Notes: a model not told the origin generated them from the sequence alone. Shown: positions 18,111-27,389, numbered from the stretch's first letter. The stretch: DNA of 64,000 bases from Tahibacter soli (GCF_025717065.2 NZ_JAOVZO020000020.1:744001-808000); one strand, 5' to 3'. Numbers and translations: made by a program.

Positions 18111-18225
18111 GCGAACTCCTGTTGCGTGGCTGGAGCCGCCGAGTCTACCGATGTGAACACCGTACGGTATGATACATTTCGCAAAAATAGAATACGTCGC
18201 CGCCCGATCGCGCGGCGCGACGCGC

Positions 18226-19584
18226 TTATTCGAAGCCGTCCTCGAAGATCCGATCGGTGACCGCAGGCTGCGCGGTCGTGCCGGTTTCGTCCGCGAGCAC
18301 CGCGACGTTCGTCTTCAGGATCGCGCCGCCCATCGCCTGCGCGTTCGGGCCGATGTTGGCCGGCAGGTCGGTGCTCTTGTGGTAGTGCGGATAGACGTCG
18401 TAGTCCGATTCGATCGCGAGCACGGTCGGCTTGCCGGCGCCCAGGTACGGCATGTGGTCGGAACCGAACGGATTCGTGCTCAGCGTCACCTGCAGCGCCG
18501 GCACGTACGTCGCCGCGGCGGCGGCGAACTTGTTCATATAGGCAGAATGCGTCGCATACGTTTCGTAGTCGGCGTTGAGCACGTTGTTCGCGCTGTAGCC
18601 GATCATGTCCATGATGACGACCGACCTCACCTTCGCGAGGTCGCCGTTCGCCTGCAGTTCGGCGACGTGCGCCTTGCTGCCGTAAAGACTCTGCTCCTCG
18701 CCGGCGTAGCACATGAACACCACGCTGCGCCGCGGCCGGTTCGGCACGAGCGCGCGCGCCATTTCGATGACGCCCGCGCAGCCGGTCGCGTTGTCCTCGG
18801 CGCCCGGTGTGTTCGTCGTGCTCGACGCGGTCTGATTGCGCGAGTCGTAGTGCCCGCCGACGACGACCCATTCGTTCGGCAGATCGGTGCCGGTCCACGT
18901 GCCGACGACGTTGCTGCGCGTGATCGTGCCGCTCGTGCCGGGCATCGAGAACGTCGGCTTCGTCACCGCAAGGCCGAGACCGGCGAACTGCGTGCCGATC
19001 CAGTCGCGCGCGGCGGTCAGCGACGTCGTGCCGTAGCTCGATCGATCCCAGCTCGCGAGCGTCGTGACGTCGGCGAACCAGCGCTGCGTGTCGATCGCGT
19101 CGACGATCGGCTGGATCGTCGGATCGGCCGCGGCCGGCGCGATGCCTTCGAGCCGGTACTGTCGCGAGATCACCGTGTTGGGCGTGAACGCGCGCCAGCC
19201 GCCGTGCGCGTCGGTGACGAACGCGGGCTTGGCTTCGCCCGCGGCAAAGCGGCGCAGTTCCCAGCGTCCGCCGCGCGCGATCAGCGTACCGGCGTCGCCC
19301 GCATGTTCGGCGCAGCCGCGCGCGCGCAGTGCAAGGTCGCCGGGCGCGACGGCCGACAGTTCGCCGAGCAGGTCGCGCTTGCCGGCAAGGCTCAGCATCG
19401 GTTCGCGGTCGCCGCCGACGACGAGGCGGTCGCCGAGTTCGAGCCACCAGCGCACGCCGTCGCCGTGCTTGAGCGCTTCGACGCGCGCGTTGTCGGCGGT
19501 GCCGATGTCGACGACGAGCACGTCGTCGCCCGCCGCGGCTGCTGCCACGGGCAGGCTCAGCATCAGGGGAATCGCTGTCAACAT
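18226..19584 (-). CDS. Secreted M28 family zinc aminopeptidase, paralog 2 with IFEDGFE tail
   Basis: A 452-residue tandem paralog of the gene at 16800-18110, with matching segments throughout (for example VEALKHGDGVRWWLELGDR). It has a signal peptide (MLTAIPLMLSLPVAAAAAG). Its M28 residues are complete: HYDSRN, GAEDNATG, AGEEQ, MDMIGYS and HYHKSTD. It differs at the end: about 15 extra residues finish with DRIFEDGFE, close to the IFANGFEAQ ending of the nuclease at 1-3698. This tail may be a sorting or surface-attachment signal (inference). I start at the ATG 19584; the upstream in-frame extension to 19803 precedes the signal peptide and overlaps the neighbouring gene's 3' end. Confidence 0.9.
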   Translation of the reverse strand: MLTAIPLMLSLPVAAAAAGDDVLVVDIGTADNARVEALKHGDGVRWWLELGDRLVVGGDREPMLSLAGKRDLLGELSAVAPGDLALRARGCAEHAGDAGTLIARGGRWELRRFAAGEAKPAFVTDAHGGWRAFTPNTVISRQYRLEGIAPAAADPTIQPIVDAIDTQRWFADVTTLASWDRSSYGTTSLTAARDWIGTQFAGLGLAVTKPTFSMPGTSGTITRSNVVGTWTGTDLPNEWVVVGGHYDSRNQTASSTTNTPGAEDNATGCAGVIEMARALVPNRPRRSVVFMCYAGEEQSLYGSKAHVAELQANGDLAKVRSVVIMDMIGYSANNVLNADYETYATHSAYMNKFAAAAATYVPALQVTLSTNPFGSDHMPYLGAGKPTVLAIESDYDVYPHYHKSTDLPANIGPNAQAMGGAILKTNVAVLADETGTTAQPAVTDRIFEDGFE

Positions 19585-19694
19585 GAACGGTCCGCGCAGT
19601 AGTCGTAACAGGCCGAGTGTAGCCGCCCGGGAGCGGCGGCGACTGTGGCAATTCCTCAATTTATTCCAACGTATGGTCGCGATCCGGCGCGGGA

Positions 19695-20441
19695 CTATTC
19701 GAAATACAGCGAAAAGCCGATGCCGCCCTGGACGTCGGGCGCAGCGTCGTTGACGCCGAAGTCCATCGAGAAGTCCAGTTGCAGCCGCGGTGTGGCCATC
19801 CACGTGACGCCGCCGCCGGCGACGCGCGTTGCCGGGCCGTGTTCGGGATACTCGAAGCCCGCTTCGAAGAATGCGCCGAAACGCTCGCTGACCGTAAAGC
19901 CGAGGCCCGGCGACCAGGCACGCGTGCTTTCGCCGCCCGAACGGCTGGCGGCGAGATACAGCGACGACGACACGACATCGGAAAGGTCGTAGCCGAACGT
20001 CGTCGCGAGGCTATATTCGGTGTCGCCGTTCGTGAACGCGCGCGAGCCGGTGTCGAACGTCGCGCCGGCGAGCACGGCCCACGAGAATTTTTCGGCACGC
20101 GAGGGCAGTGCGATCTTCACCGCCACGCCGCTGTCGCCGCCGCCACGCTCGGTCGGCGCGCCGCGCACGTGCGCGACGTTGAACGGCGAGCCGGACACCT
20201 GCACTTCGACGCCGTCGGCGAGCCCGATGCGCAGGTTCGTGTTCGCGGCATACTGCGTGGCGCGCGTGCCGCCGTCGTCGTCGCGTTGAAAATCCGGCAG
20301 CCCCTGCTCCCACGACACGCCGCCGCGCGGCAGCGTCGTCGTCGAGAACGCGATGCCGGGCCGGTCGAACGCCGGCGTGTCGGCGTGCGCCGTCGTGGCC
20401 GCGAATGCCGCGACGAGCGCGGCGAGGTAGCGTCGTTGCAT
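19695..20441 (-). CDS. Outer-membrane-type beta-barrel protein (phenol-degradation MetA-like)
   Basis: A 248-residue protein with a signal peptide (MQRRYLAALVAAFAATTAHA). It is a run of amphipathic beta strands, alternating polar and hydrophobic residues, ending in an aromatic strand (GGIGFSLYFE). The pattern (TxLPRGxxxWEQGLPDFQRD near 35-55, then repeated short strands with FDTGSRAFTNGD) is like the outer-membrane MetA/phenol-degradation-associated family (PF13557-like), whose members are transporters or pores of mostly unknown substrate. Start at 20441; the frame is open further upstream only because it translates octamer array 3. It is the first gene left of that array and converges with nothing. 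Confidence 0.65.
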   Translation of the reverse strand: MQRRYLAALVAAFAATTAHADTPAFDRPGIAFSTTTLPRGGVSWEQGLPDFQRDDDGGTRATQYAANTNLRIGLADGVEVQVSGSPFNVAHVRGAPTERGGGDSGVAVKIALPSRAEKFSWAVLAGATFDTGSRAFTNGDTEYSLATTFGYDLSDVVSSSLYLAASRSGGESTRAWSPGLGFTVSERFGAFFEAGFEYPEHGPATRVAGGGVTWMATPRLQLDFSMDFGVNDAAPDVQGGIGFSLYFE

Positions 20442-20466
20442 GTCTGACCCCGCGTCTTGATTCGTT

Positions 20467-20637
20467 GGATGTCCCGGAGCGGACCCGAAGCCCGCATAGC
20501 GGCCCCGCATGATGATTCGTTGGGTGTCCCGAAACCCCTCGGGTGTCCCTAAACCCGCGTCGGGTGTCCCGAAACCCCATCGTGATTCGTTGGGTGTCCC
20601 GAAACCCCATCGTGATTCGTCGGGTGTCCCGAAACCC
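20467..20637. repeat. Octamer array 3 (GGGTGTCCCGAAACCC, 30-bp unit)
   Basis: GGGTGTCC occurs exactly at 20522, 20541, 20562, 20592 and 20622, with a variant GGATGTCC at 20467. The last copies sit in a 30-bp tandem unit (GTGATTCGT(T/C)GGGTGTCCC then GAAACCCCA). GGGT...ACCC can form short hairpins within each unit. The array fills most of the 20442-20721 gap between two divergent genes, so it also spans their promoters. Confidence 0.85.
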
Positions 20638-20721
20638 AATACCGCCAGGCCGACCTTACGCAATGCGCGCGCGGCGGCGCTACTATGCGCTGATGGACGT
20701 TTCAACCTTTCCGCATTCGCC

Positions 20722-21225
20722 ATGAGCCGCGCGTTCGTCAAGGACGGCGACGGCGACGAAGCGTTCGACCTGCCCGAGCTGCCGCTGTCGCCGCATCCGA
20801 ACTACGTGACGCCGCGCGGCCTCGCGCTGCTCGAGGCCAGACGCGCCGACGCCGCGCAGCGCCGCGCCGCGATCGATCCCGACGCGGTCGACGCGCGGCT
20901 CGAGCGCGCACAGATCGACCGCGAAATCCGCTGGCTCGACGCGCGCATCGGCGCGGCGATGCCGGTGACGTCGGCCGGCAAGCCGCACGATCGCGTGTCG
21001 TTCGGCGCGATCGTGCGCGTGGTCGACGACGACGGCCGCGAACTCGTCTATCGCATCGTCGGCGAAGACGAGGCCGATCCCGAACACGGCCGCATCAGCT
21101 GGATCTCACCGCTCGCCCGCGCGCTCGACCGCGCGCGCGTCGGCGACAGCGTCGTGTGGAAGCGGCCGGCCGGCGATCTCGCGGTCGAGGTGCTGGCGAT
21201 CGAATTCGCCGACGAGCCGGCCTGA
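20722..21225 (+). CDS. greB: Transcription elongation factor GreB
   Basis: A 167-residue protein. The start MSRAFVKD and the LPELPLSPHPNYVTPRGL segment are typical GreB. The N-terminal coiled-coil (about 35-85, short and acidic/basic) would reach into the RNA polymerase secondary channel to stimulate cleavage of backtracked RNA, and the C-terminal FKBP-like domain (about 90-165) would bind polymerase (FGAIVRVVDDDGRELVYRIVG and ISWISPLARAL are recognisable). Length is normal for GreB. The ATG at 20722 is chosen by homology; the in-frame upstream stretch is repeat array 3. It is followed by the beta-hydroxylase gene after 136 bases. Confidence 0.88.
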   Translation: MSRAFVKDGDGDEAFDLPELPLSPHPNYVTPRGLALLEARRADAAQRRAAIDPDAVDARLERAQIDREIRWLDARIGAAMPVTSAGKPHDRVSFGAIVRVVDDDGRELVYRIVGEDEADPEHGRISWISPLARALDRARVGDSVVWKRPAGDLAVEVLAIEFADEPA

Positions 21226-21361
21226 CGCCGCAAAGATGAACCGCGGGTTTACGCCGGCGTACGGCCGTGTCGCGGGGCGCCGCGTCCTGTCGCACCATGC
21301 GCGGCCCTACACCGAAAACCGTGACTGGCGCCACCCCGGGGCGGCGCGGCAAAATTCCGCA

Positions 21362-22126
21362 ATGAACTCGACCGATCCGATTCTTTACGACAAGTCGAGC
21401 GCCCCGCGCTCGTTCACTGCACGCCAGTTCGACCGCTTCGTCGAATGGGCGCAACGCAAGATCGTCGCCGGTTCGCTGGTCGGCGATCACCCGGTCTTCG
21501 ACAACGCCGCGTTTCCGTGGATCGAGGCGATCGAAGCCGACTGGCGCGCGATCCGCGCCGAACTCGACGAGGTGCTCGGCGCCGAGACCGTGATTCCCGC
21601 GTTCCACGAGATCACGCCGGAAGTGCGCACGATCACGACCGACGATCAGTGGAAGACATTCATGTTCTTAGGCTACGGCCTGCGCTCGGACATCAATATG
21701 CGGCGCTGCCCGCGCACGGCCGCCGCGTTGAAAAGAATTCCCGGGCTGCGCACGGGCATGTTCTCGATCCTTTCGCCCGGCAAGCGCATCCCGCGCCACC
21801 GCGGCCCGTACAACGGCGTGCTGCGGCTGCATCTGGGCCTCATCGTGCCCGAGCCGCGCGAACGCTGCTGGATACGCGTCGACGACACGCTGTGCAACTG
21901 GAGCGAGGGCAAGGCGCTCGTCATCGACGACATGTACCCGCACGAAGTGCACAACGATACCGACGGCCGCCGCGTCGTGCTGTTCGTCGACTTCGACCGC
22001 CCGCTGCGCGGCTGGGTCAAGTGGCTCAACCGGCTGATCCTGTTTCTCGCGCCGCTGACGCCAGAGCTGCAGGAAGCCAAGGCCAATCTCGATCGTTGGG
22101 AACGCCAGCACAGCGGCAAGCAGTGA
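21362..22126 (+). CDS. Aspartyl/asparaginyl beta-hydroxylase family dioxygenase
   Basis: A 254-residue Fe(II)/2-oxoglutarate oxygenase. The core has RHRGPYNGVLRLHLGLIVP (first iron His and the 2OG-binding context, about 145-165) and HEVHNDTDGRRVVLFVDFDRP (second His, about 200-220). The family includes mammalian AspH and the bacterial lipid A hydroxylase LpxO; LpxO-like proteins are similar in size, but I cannot separate protein from lipid substrates here. The C-terminal hydrophobic stretch (WLNRLILFLAPL) suggests membrane association. Start at ATG 21362, by fit to the family. Confidence 0.8.
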   Translation: MNSTDPILYDKSSAPRSFTARQFDRFVEWAQRKIVAGSLVGDHPVFDNAAFPWIEAIEADWRAIRAELDEVLGAETVIPAFHEITPEVRTITTDDQWKTFMFLGYGLRSDINMRRCPRTAAALKRIPGLRTGMFSILSPGKRIPRHRGPYNGVLRLHLGLIVPEPRERCWIRVDDTLCNWSEGKALVIDDMYPHEVHNDTDGRRVVLFVDFDRPLRGWVKWLNRLILFLAPLTPELQEAKANLDRWERQHSGKQ

Positions 22127-22160
22127 ATCCGAAGATCTGAGACACCTGACATGACGGCAA

Positions 22161-22179
22161 GCGCCGCGCGACGCGGCGC
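22161..22179. terminator. Short hairpin after the beta-hydroxylase gene
   Basis: GCGCCGCG pairs with CGCGGCGC around a CGA loop (22161-22168 with 22172-22179). No T-run follows, so it is only a candidate terminator, 35 bases after the stop. Confidence 0.4.
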
Positions 22180-22266
22180 CTGACAGATCCGGCAGGAGCC
22201 GGAGCCGCGCCTTCGTTAATTTGGACTTGCGCGTCGACCGACGCGCATCCCATCAACGGAGGATTT

Positions 22267-24441
22267 ATGCCGAACAGGAAATCAGGCAGCCGCGCCGCAC
22301 TGGCGCTCGCGATCGCGGGCGTCGTGTCGGGCTTCGTATCGCCCACCGTACTCGCGCGTCCCGCGCCGGTCGCGGCCGATCCCGGTACGTTGCAGGTGCC
22401 GTTCGTCGCCAATACCGGCCGCTACGACGACGCCGTCGCGTACAGCGCGACGACGTTCGCCGGCACGGTGTTCGTCACGCGCGCCGGCGAGATCGTGCAC
22501 GACCTCGCCTACGCGGCGCCGGGCCGCGCCGAGCCCGCGCGCTACACGCTCGTCGAATCGCTGGCCGGCGCGATGCCGCTCGCGCCGCGCGCCGCGGACA
22601 TCGCATCGGCACGCGTGACGCGCATCGACGGCGACCGCGCCGACGACGCCGCGACGTATCGCCGCGTCGCGCTCGGCCGCGCCTGGAACGGCGTCGACGT
22701 GTGGCTGCAGGCCGGCAACAACAACGTGGAAAAGTTCTTTTCGGTAGAACCGGGCGCCAGCGCCGCGGCGATCCGCGTCGCCGTGCGCGGCGCGCAGTCG
22801 CTCGCCGCCGCATCGGACGGCCGCCTCGTCGCGCGCACCGACGCCGGCGAACTGGCCTTCTCGAAGCCGGTCGCGTACCAGGAGATCGGCGGCGAACGCC
22901 GCGCGGTCGACGTGGCGTACACCGTGCACGGCAACGAGTACGGCTTCGCGCTCGGCGACCACGATACGAGCCGCGCGGTCGTCATCGATCCGGTACTGCA
23001 GTCGACGTTTCTCGGCGGCGGCGAGTTCGACAACACGGCCGCGCTCGCGGTGCATCCGGTCAACGGCCAGATCTACGTCGCCGGCACCACGCAGTCGGCG
23101 AACTTTCCCGGCACCGTCGGCGGCGCGCAGCGCTACTTCGGCGTTAACGGCAGCGACTTCGTGATCGCGCGACTCTCGAGCGATCTCACGACGCTGCTGC
23201 AGGCGACATACCTCGGCCGTTCGTGGCAGTCGGACGACTTGTCGGCGATGGTCATCCATCCGCAGACCGGCGACGTCTACGTGGCCGGCACGACGCTCGA
23301 CACGTACTTCCCGTATGCCGCAGGCGGCGCCCGGCCGGCCAACGGCGGCGGTCGCGACGCGGTGGTCTCGCGCCTGTCGGCCGATCTGACGACCGTGTAC
23401 CAGTCGACGTTCGTCGGCGGCAGCCGCAACGACTACGGCTTCCTGCTCGCGATCGCGCCGGACACCGGCGACGTCTATCTCGCGGGCGACACGTATTCGG
23501 CCAACCTGCCCGGCGCGGCCGGCGGCGCCAAGCCGACGTACGTCGTCAACGCGCAGGAATACGGCGACGCGTTCGTCACGAGGCTCAACCCGGCGCTGAC
23601 GACGCTCGTACAGTCGACCTACGTCGGCGGCACGCGCGGCGACAACGTCGGCGGCAACCAGCAGTTCGGCGCGACGCGCAATCTCGCGTTTCATCCGGTC
23701 AACGGCGATCTGTACCTCGCCGGCGCGACGTCGTCGTGGGACTTTCCGGCGATCGCCGGCATCTTCGACACCGACACCTGGACCGGCGCGTTCGTCACGC
23801 GGATCAATCCGCAGCTGTCGACGTTCGTCGCGACCGCGTGGTTCGGCGGCAACGCGAGCGAGACCGTGTCGGCGCTCGCGATCGACCCGGCCGGCGGCGA
23901 CGTGCTGATCGCCGGCACCACGTCGGCGACGACGCTCGCAGGCACCGCCGGCGGCGCACAGCCGGCGCCCGCGGCGAATCCGATCGCGAGCGGCAACGCG
24001 TACGTCGCGCGCATCTCGGACGATCTCGCGACGCTGCGGCAGGCGACGTTCCTCGGCGGGCGCAACTACGACGAGGCGCGCGGCCTTGCGATCGATCCGG
24101 CGAACGGCGACGTGTTCGTCGTCGGGCGCACGGCATCGACCGACTTCCCGGGCCGCTTCGTGACGCCGGCGCCGGCGCAGGCCGCGTACGGCGGTGGCGA
24201 CTACGACGCTTTCGTCAGCCGTCTCGACGCGTCGCTGACGACGCTCGAACGCTCGACGTACCTGGGCGGCGCATCGGAAGACCGGCTCTATTGCGCGATC
24301 GTCAACCCGTTCAACGGCGAACTCGTGGTTGCCGGCGACACGCGCTCGACGACGTTCCCGATGACCGCGGGCGGTGCGCGACCGACGCACGGCGGCAGCT
24401 GGTACGACATGGTGCTGAGCCGCCTGTCGACCGACCTGTAA
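22267..24441 (+). CDS. Secreted beta-propeller (SBBP-repeat) protein
   Basis: A 724-residue exported protein. It has a signal peptide (about 1-35, ending near LARPAPVAA), then a DUF-type N-terminal domain (about 40-225) of the kind found before SBBP propellers, including the W-N-G-V-D-V region (about 140). From about 240 there are about seven repeats of roughly 70 residues, each with STYLGG, a D, then NGDVYVAGTT, FPGTAGGA and DAFVSRL-type strands. These form a beta-propeller in known relatives; no enzyme motif is seen. GGAGGA (22258-22263) lies three bases from the ATG. Function is unknown, with surface or extracellular binding most likely. Confidence 0.8.
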   Translation: MPNRKSGSRAALALAIAGVVSGFVSPTVLARPAPVAADPGTLQVPFVANTGRYDDAVAYSATTFAGTVFVTRAGEIVHDLAYAAPGRAEPARYTLVESLAGAMPLAPRAADIASARVTRIDGDRADDAATYRRVALGRAWNGVDVWLQAGNNNVEKFFSVEPGASAAAIRVAVRGAQSLAAASDGRLVARTDAGELAFSKPVAYQEIGGERRAVDVAYTVHGNEYGFALGDHDTSRAVVIDPVLQSTFLGGGEFDNTAALAVHPVNGQIYVAGTTQSANFPGTVGGAQRYFGVNGSDFVIARLSSDLTTLLQATYLGRSWQSDDLSAMVIHPQTGDVYVAGTTLDTYFPYAAGGARPANGGGRDAVVSRLSADLTTVYQSTFVGGSRNDYGFLLAIAPDTGDVYLAGDTYSANLPGAAGGAKPTYVVNAQEYGDAFVTRLNPALTTLVQSTYVGGTRGDNVGGNQQFGATRNLAFHPVNGDLYLAGATSSWDFPAIAGIFDTDTWTGAFVTRINPQLSTFVATAWFGGNASETVSALAIDPAGGDVLIAGTTSATTLAGTAGGAQPAPAANPIASGNAYVARISDDLATLRQATFLGGRNYDEARGLAIDPANGDVFVVGRTASTDFPGRFVTPAPAQAAYGGGDYDAFVSRLDASLTTLERSTYLGGASEDRLYCAIVNPFNGELVVAGDTRSTTFPMTAGGARPTHGGSWYDMVLSRLSTDL

Positions 24442-24462
24442 CGGGTTTCGTTACCTCGATCC

Positions 24463-24488
24463 GGGGCGCGGGCGAAAGCTCGCGCCCC
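24463..24488. terminator. Hairpin after the SBBP gene
   Basis: GGGGCGCGGGC and GCTCGCGCCCC pair (24463-24473 with 24478-24488) around a GAAA loop, with one G-U pair. There is no T-run. It sits 22 bases after the stop codon. Confidence 0.5.
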
Positions 24489-24538
24489 GACGCGCATTCG
24501 TTACCTCCGCCGCTCGCGAACTGCGCTACGCTGCGGCG

Positions 24539-24922
24539 ATGAACCTCGCCATCGCCGTTCTTCTGACCCTCGTCGGCGCGATCCTCGCGCTGCCCGTCGC
24601 CGGCGTCGTCGACGCCGCGGCGCTCACGCGCCTCTACGGCATCGCGTTCGACGATCCCGATCTCGTGATCCTGATGCGTCATCGCGCGGTGCTGCTCGGC
24701 CTCATCGGCGCATTCGTCATCTGCGCGGCGTTCAGGCCCGCGCTGCGCGTGCCCGCGTTCGTCGCGGCGTCGGTCGCCATCGGCGCGTTTCTATGGATCG
24801 CGCTGTCGGCCGGCGGCTACAACGCGGCGCTGCGCACGGTCGTCATCGCCGACGTCGTCGCGCTGGGTCTGACGGCCGCCGCGATCGTGCTGCATGCGAT
24901 CTCGCGGGGCGCGAGTCGTTGA
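24539..24922 (+). CDS. Small 4-TM membrane protein of unknown function
   Basis: A 127-residue protein made of four hydrophobic helices (about 4-24, 43-62, 70-90 and 98-118), beginning MNLAIAVLLTLVGAILALPV. The loop FDDPDLVILMRHRAV between the first two helices is the most polar and probably the conserved part. I do not recognise a specific family with certainty. It has no operon partner; the gene to its right is on the other strand and converges across a repeat. Confidence 0.6.
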   Translation: MNLAIAVLLTLVGAILALPVAGVVDAAALTRLYGIAFDDPDLVILMRHRAVLLGLIGAFVICAAFRPALRVPAFVAASVAIGAFLWIALSAGGYNAALRTVVIADVVALGLTAAAIVLHAISRGASR

Positions 24923-24970
24923 AATAAGACAGTATCGTTCAAGTTCACGAACACGCGAAAATCGCGAACT

Positions 24971-25103
24971 CCCTCTCCCCCAAGCTTGCTTGGGGGAGAG
25001 GGTCGGGGTGAGGGGGCAACGCAGGGGTCTTCCTCAACCTCGACGAAGTGCGAGGCCTCGCCCCCTCTGTGCGCTCTCCCCCAAGCGAACTCGAGGGAGA
25101 GCG
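24971..25103. repeat. Palindromic CCCTCTCCC elements (pair)
   Basis: A perfect 15-bp stem CCCTCTCCCCCAAGC (24971-24985 with 24988-25002, loop TT) is followed by TCGGGGTGAGGGGGC. A second, imperfect copy in opposite orientation covers 25060-25103. Both belong to the family also seen at 7866 and 56764. The element lies between convergent genes and may act as a terminator. Confidence 0.75.
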
Positions 25104-25118
25104 TTCAAGCGTGTCGCC

Positions 25119-27389
25119 TCAATACCGCACCGCGAACTCCACACCCCACACGCGCGGATCGTTGATGAAGCCCGTGAGGTTGTTGAAGTCGATGCCGCCG
25201 ACCACGCGGATCTGGTTCGTGATGTTGCGGCCGTACACCGACAGGTCGTAGCGCGCGTTGTCCCAGTTGTAGCCGACGCGCAGGCCGCCTTCGGTCAGCG
25301 ACTTGCCCTTGAATTCCTTCGACTCGTACAGGAAGAAATTCACCGAGCCGCGGTACGACCAGTCGGTGAATACGTACCACTCGCCGTTGTCGACCGGAAT
25401 CGAATAGCGCGCGGTGACGTTGGCGATCCACTTGGGCGCCTGCGGCAGCGGGTTGCCGTCAATGCGCACCGTGCCCGCGACCGGGCCGGCCGGATCGAGC
25501 ACCGTGCAGGGCGCGCCGCACGGCTGGATCGCGAGCGTCGGATCGTCGATCTTCGTGTCGTTGTAGCTCAGGCCCGTCGTGACCAGCAGGTTGTCGGCGA
25601 GATACGCCTCGAGGTCGAGTTCGAAACCGCGGCCCGTGCTGCGATCCGCGTTGACCAGCCGGTTGAAGTTCGCCGCGCCGCCGACCGCCGTGAGCTGCTG
25701 GTCGTGCACGGTGTAGTCGAACACGGTGAAGCCCAGGCGCGCGCGGCGGTCGAACAGGTCGGCCTTGATGCCGGCCTCGAACGACGTCAGCGTTTCTTCC
25801 TTCGCGACCGACAGCGTGTCGCCGAACAGGATGCGGCCCTGAATGCTCGGCGCGCGGAAGCCGCGCGCGACGCGGAAGAACACGTTCGTGTTCTCCGACG
25901 CGGCATAGGCGAGGCTCAGGTCGCCGCTGACGTCCGAGGCGCTCGGGTTCGCGTACAGCGGCCCTATCGGCGTGCCGCCGACCGGCGACTGGTAGCGCGT
26001 GGCCTGAAAATCTTTCTCGTCGCGCGTGTAGCGCAGACCGGCGCGCAGCTTCCACGCGTCGGTGAGGTCGTATTCGCCCGACGCGTACGCCGCCCACGCC
26101 GTGTTGTCCTGCTTCTGCTGCGCGTAGCCGTTCTGACCGCCGCCGGCGAGCGTGTCGTAGCTGAAACTGTCGATCGTGATCGACTCGTCGAAGTAGTACA
26201 GGCCGGCCTGCCAGTCGAAGCGGCCCCAGTCGTTCGACTGCAGGCGGAATTCCTGCGTGAACTGGCCGTGGTCCGGCAGGCCGTCGGCCGACTCGGACGG
26301 AAACGCGATGACGCCCGGACCCGACGGCGGGGCGAACACCGCGCCGTAGCCGCCGTCGATGTCGCCGCGGCTGTACACTTCTACCGTTTCGTAGCCGGTG
26401 ATCGAGAACAGCGACACCGAGCCGAAGTCCCACTTCAGGCGCGCGCTGCCGCCCCAGCCTTCCAGGTGCTGCGAGTTGTAGCCGTCGATTGACACCTGGT
26501 CGGGCTTGAATCCCGAGACGATGTTGTTCGTGCCGGGCTGGATGATGTTCGCGCGGAACAGCCGCGCCGTGCCGTTCAAATTGCGCGCGTGCAGGTTGAA
26601 CAGCGCTTCGAAATCGTCGCCGCCGTAGAGCAGCTGCACGCGGCCGGCGAATTCGTTGTAGCCCTCCAGCTCGCGGTTCTTGCCGCCGGCGAACGTGTTG
26701 TCGACCCAGTTGTCGCGGTGCTGGTACAGGATCGACGCGCGCGCCGACACCGAGTCGGACAGGCCGCCGCCGGCCGCCGCTTCGAGATTCGCGGTGCCGT
26801 AGCGGCCGTAGTTGATGCGCGCATAGCCTTCGTTGTCCGGCGACGGGCGCACCGAATCGAACTTCACGACGCCGGCCGGCGTATTGCGGCCGAACAGCGT
26901 GCCCTGCGGGCCGCGCAGCATTTCGACGTGGTCGATGTCGAAGATCGGATAGCCCTTGAGGATCGGATTTTCGAGCACGACGTCGTCGAAGATCAGCGAC
27001 ACCGGCTGCGACGCGTTGAGGTCGAAGTCGGCGTTGCCGAGGCCGCGAATGTAGAAACGGGGAAACGTTCGCCCGAACGACGATTCGATGTTGAGACTCG
27101 GCAGCCGGCCCGCGAGCGCGCGCACGTCGGCGCCGGCCGCGCCGATGTTCTGCAGTTTTTCCGCCTCGACCGTGGTGATCGAGATCGGCACCTTCTGCAC
27201 GTCTTCCTCGCGCCGCTGCGCCGTCACCGTCACGGCTTCGAGCTGCGACGTCGCCTTTTCGCCGCCGTCGGCCTGGTCGGCCGCCGTTTCCGCGGTCGCG
27301 GCGCCGGCCGCGAGCGCATACGCCAACGCGGCCGCGAGGCCGCTCCGATACAACACCGTTCCCCGCCTGCGATTCGTCGCGACGCGCAT
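25119..27389 (-). CDS. TonB-dependent outer-membrane receptor
   Basis: A 756-residue receptor. After a signal peptide (about 1-34, ending ATAET) comes a TonB-box-like region, then the plug domain (about 50-165; LEAVTVTAQRREEDVQKVPISIT and the FDIDHVEMLRGPQGTLFGRNT motif are diagnostic). A 22-strand-type barrel follows and ends in an aromatic strand (VEFAVRY). The plug style (QKVPISIT, RGPQGTLFGRN) is that of receptors often used for complex organic substrates rather than simple siderophores. It is divergent from the secreted amidohydrolase gene across 330 bases, suggesting a joint uptake/hydrolysis role (inference). Confidence 0.92.
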   Translation of the reverse strand: MRVATNRRRGTVLYRSGLAAALAYALAAGAATAETAADQADGGEKATSQLEAVTVTAQRREEDVQKVPISITTVEAEKLQNIGAAGADVRALAGRLPSLNIESSFGRTFPRFYIRGLGNADFDLNASQPVSLIFDDVVLENPILKGYPIFDIDHVEMLRGPQGTLFGRNTPAGVVKFDSVRPSPDNEGYARINYGRYGTANLEAAAGGGLSDSVSARASILYQHRDNWVDNTFAGGKNRELEGYNEFAGRVQLLYGGDDFEALFNLHARNLNGTARLFRANIIQPGTNNIVSGFKPDQVSIDGYNSQHLEGWGGSARLKWDFGSVSLFSITGYETVEVYSRGDIDGGYGAVFAPPSGPGVIAFPSESADGLPDHGQFTQEFRLQSNDWGRFDWQAGLYYFDESITIDSFSYDTLAGGGQNGYAQQKQDNTAWAAYASGEYDLTDAWKLRAGLRYTRDEKDFQATRYQSPVGGTPIGPLYANPSASDVSGDLSLAYAASENTNVFFRVARGFRAPSIQGRILFGDTLSVAKEETLTSFEAGIKADLFDRRARLGFTVFDYTVHDQQLTAVGGAANFNRLVNADRSTGRGFELDLEAYLADNLLVTTGLSYNDTKIDDPTLAIQPCGAPCTVLDPAGPVAGTVRIDGNPLPQAPKWIANVTARYSIPVDNGEWYVFTDWSYRGSVNFFLYESKEFKGKSLTEGGLRVGYNWDNARYDLSVYGRNITNQIRVVGGIDFNNLTGFINDPRVWGVEFAVRY

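Noticed and set aside
20467-20637. CRISPR array
   Set aside because: Units are short, with 19-30 bp periods, no unique spacers of constant length and no cas genes. It is an octamer repeat array.
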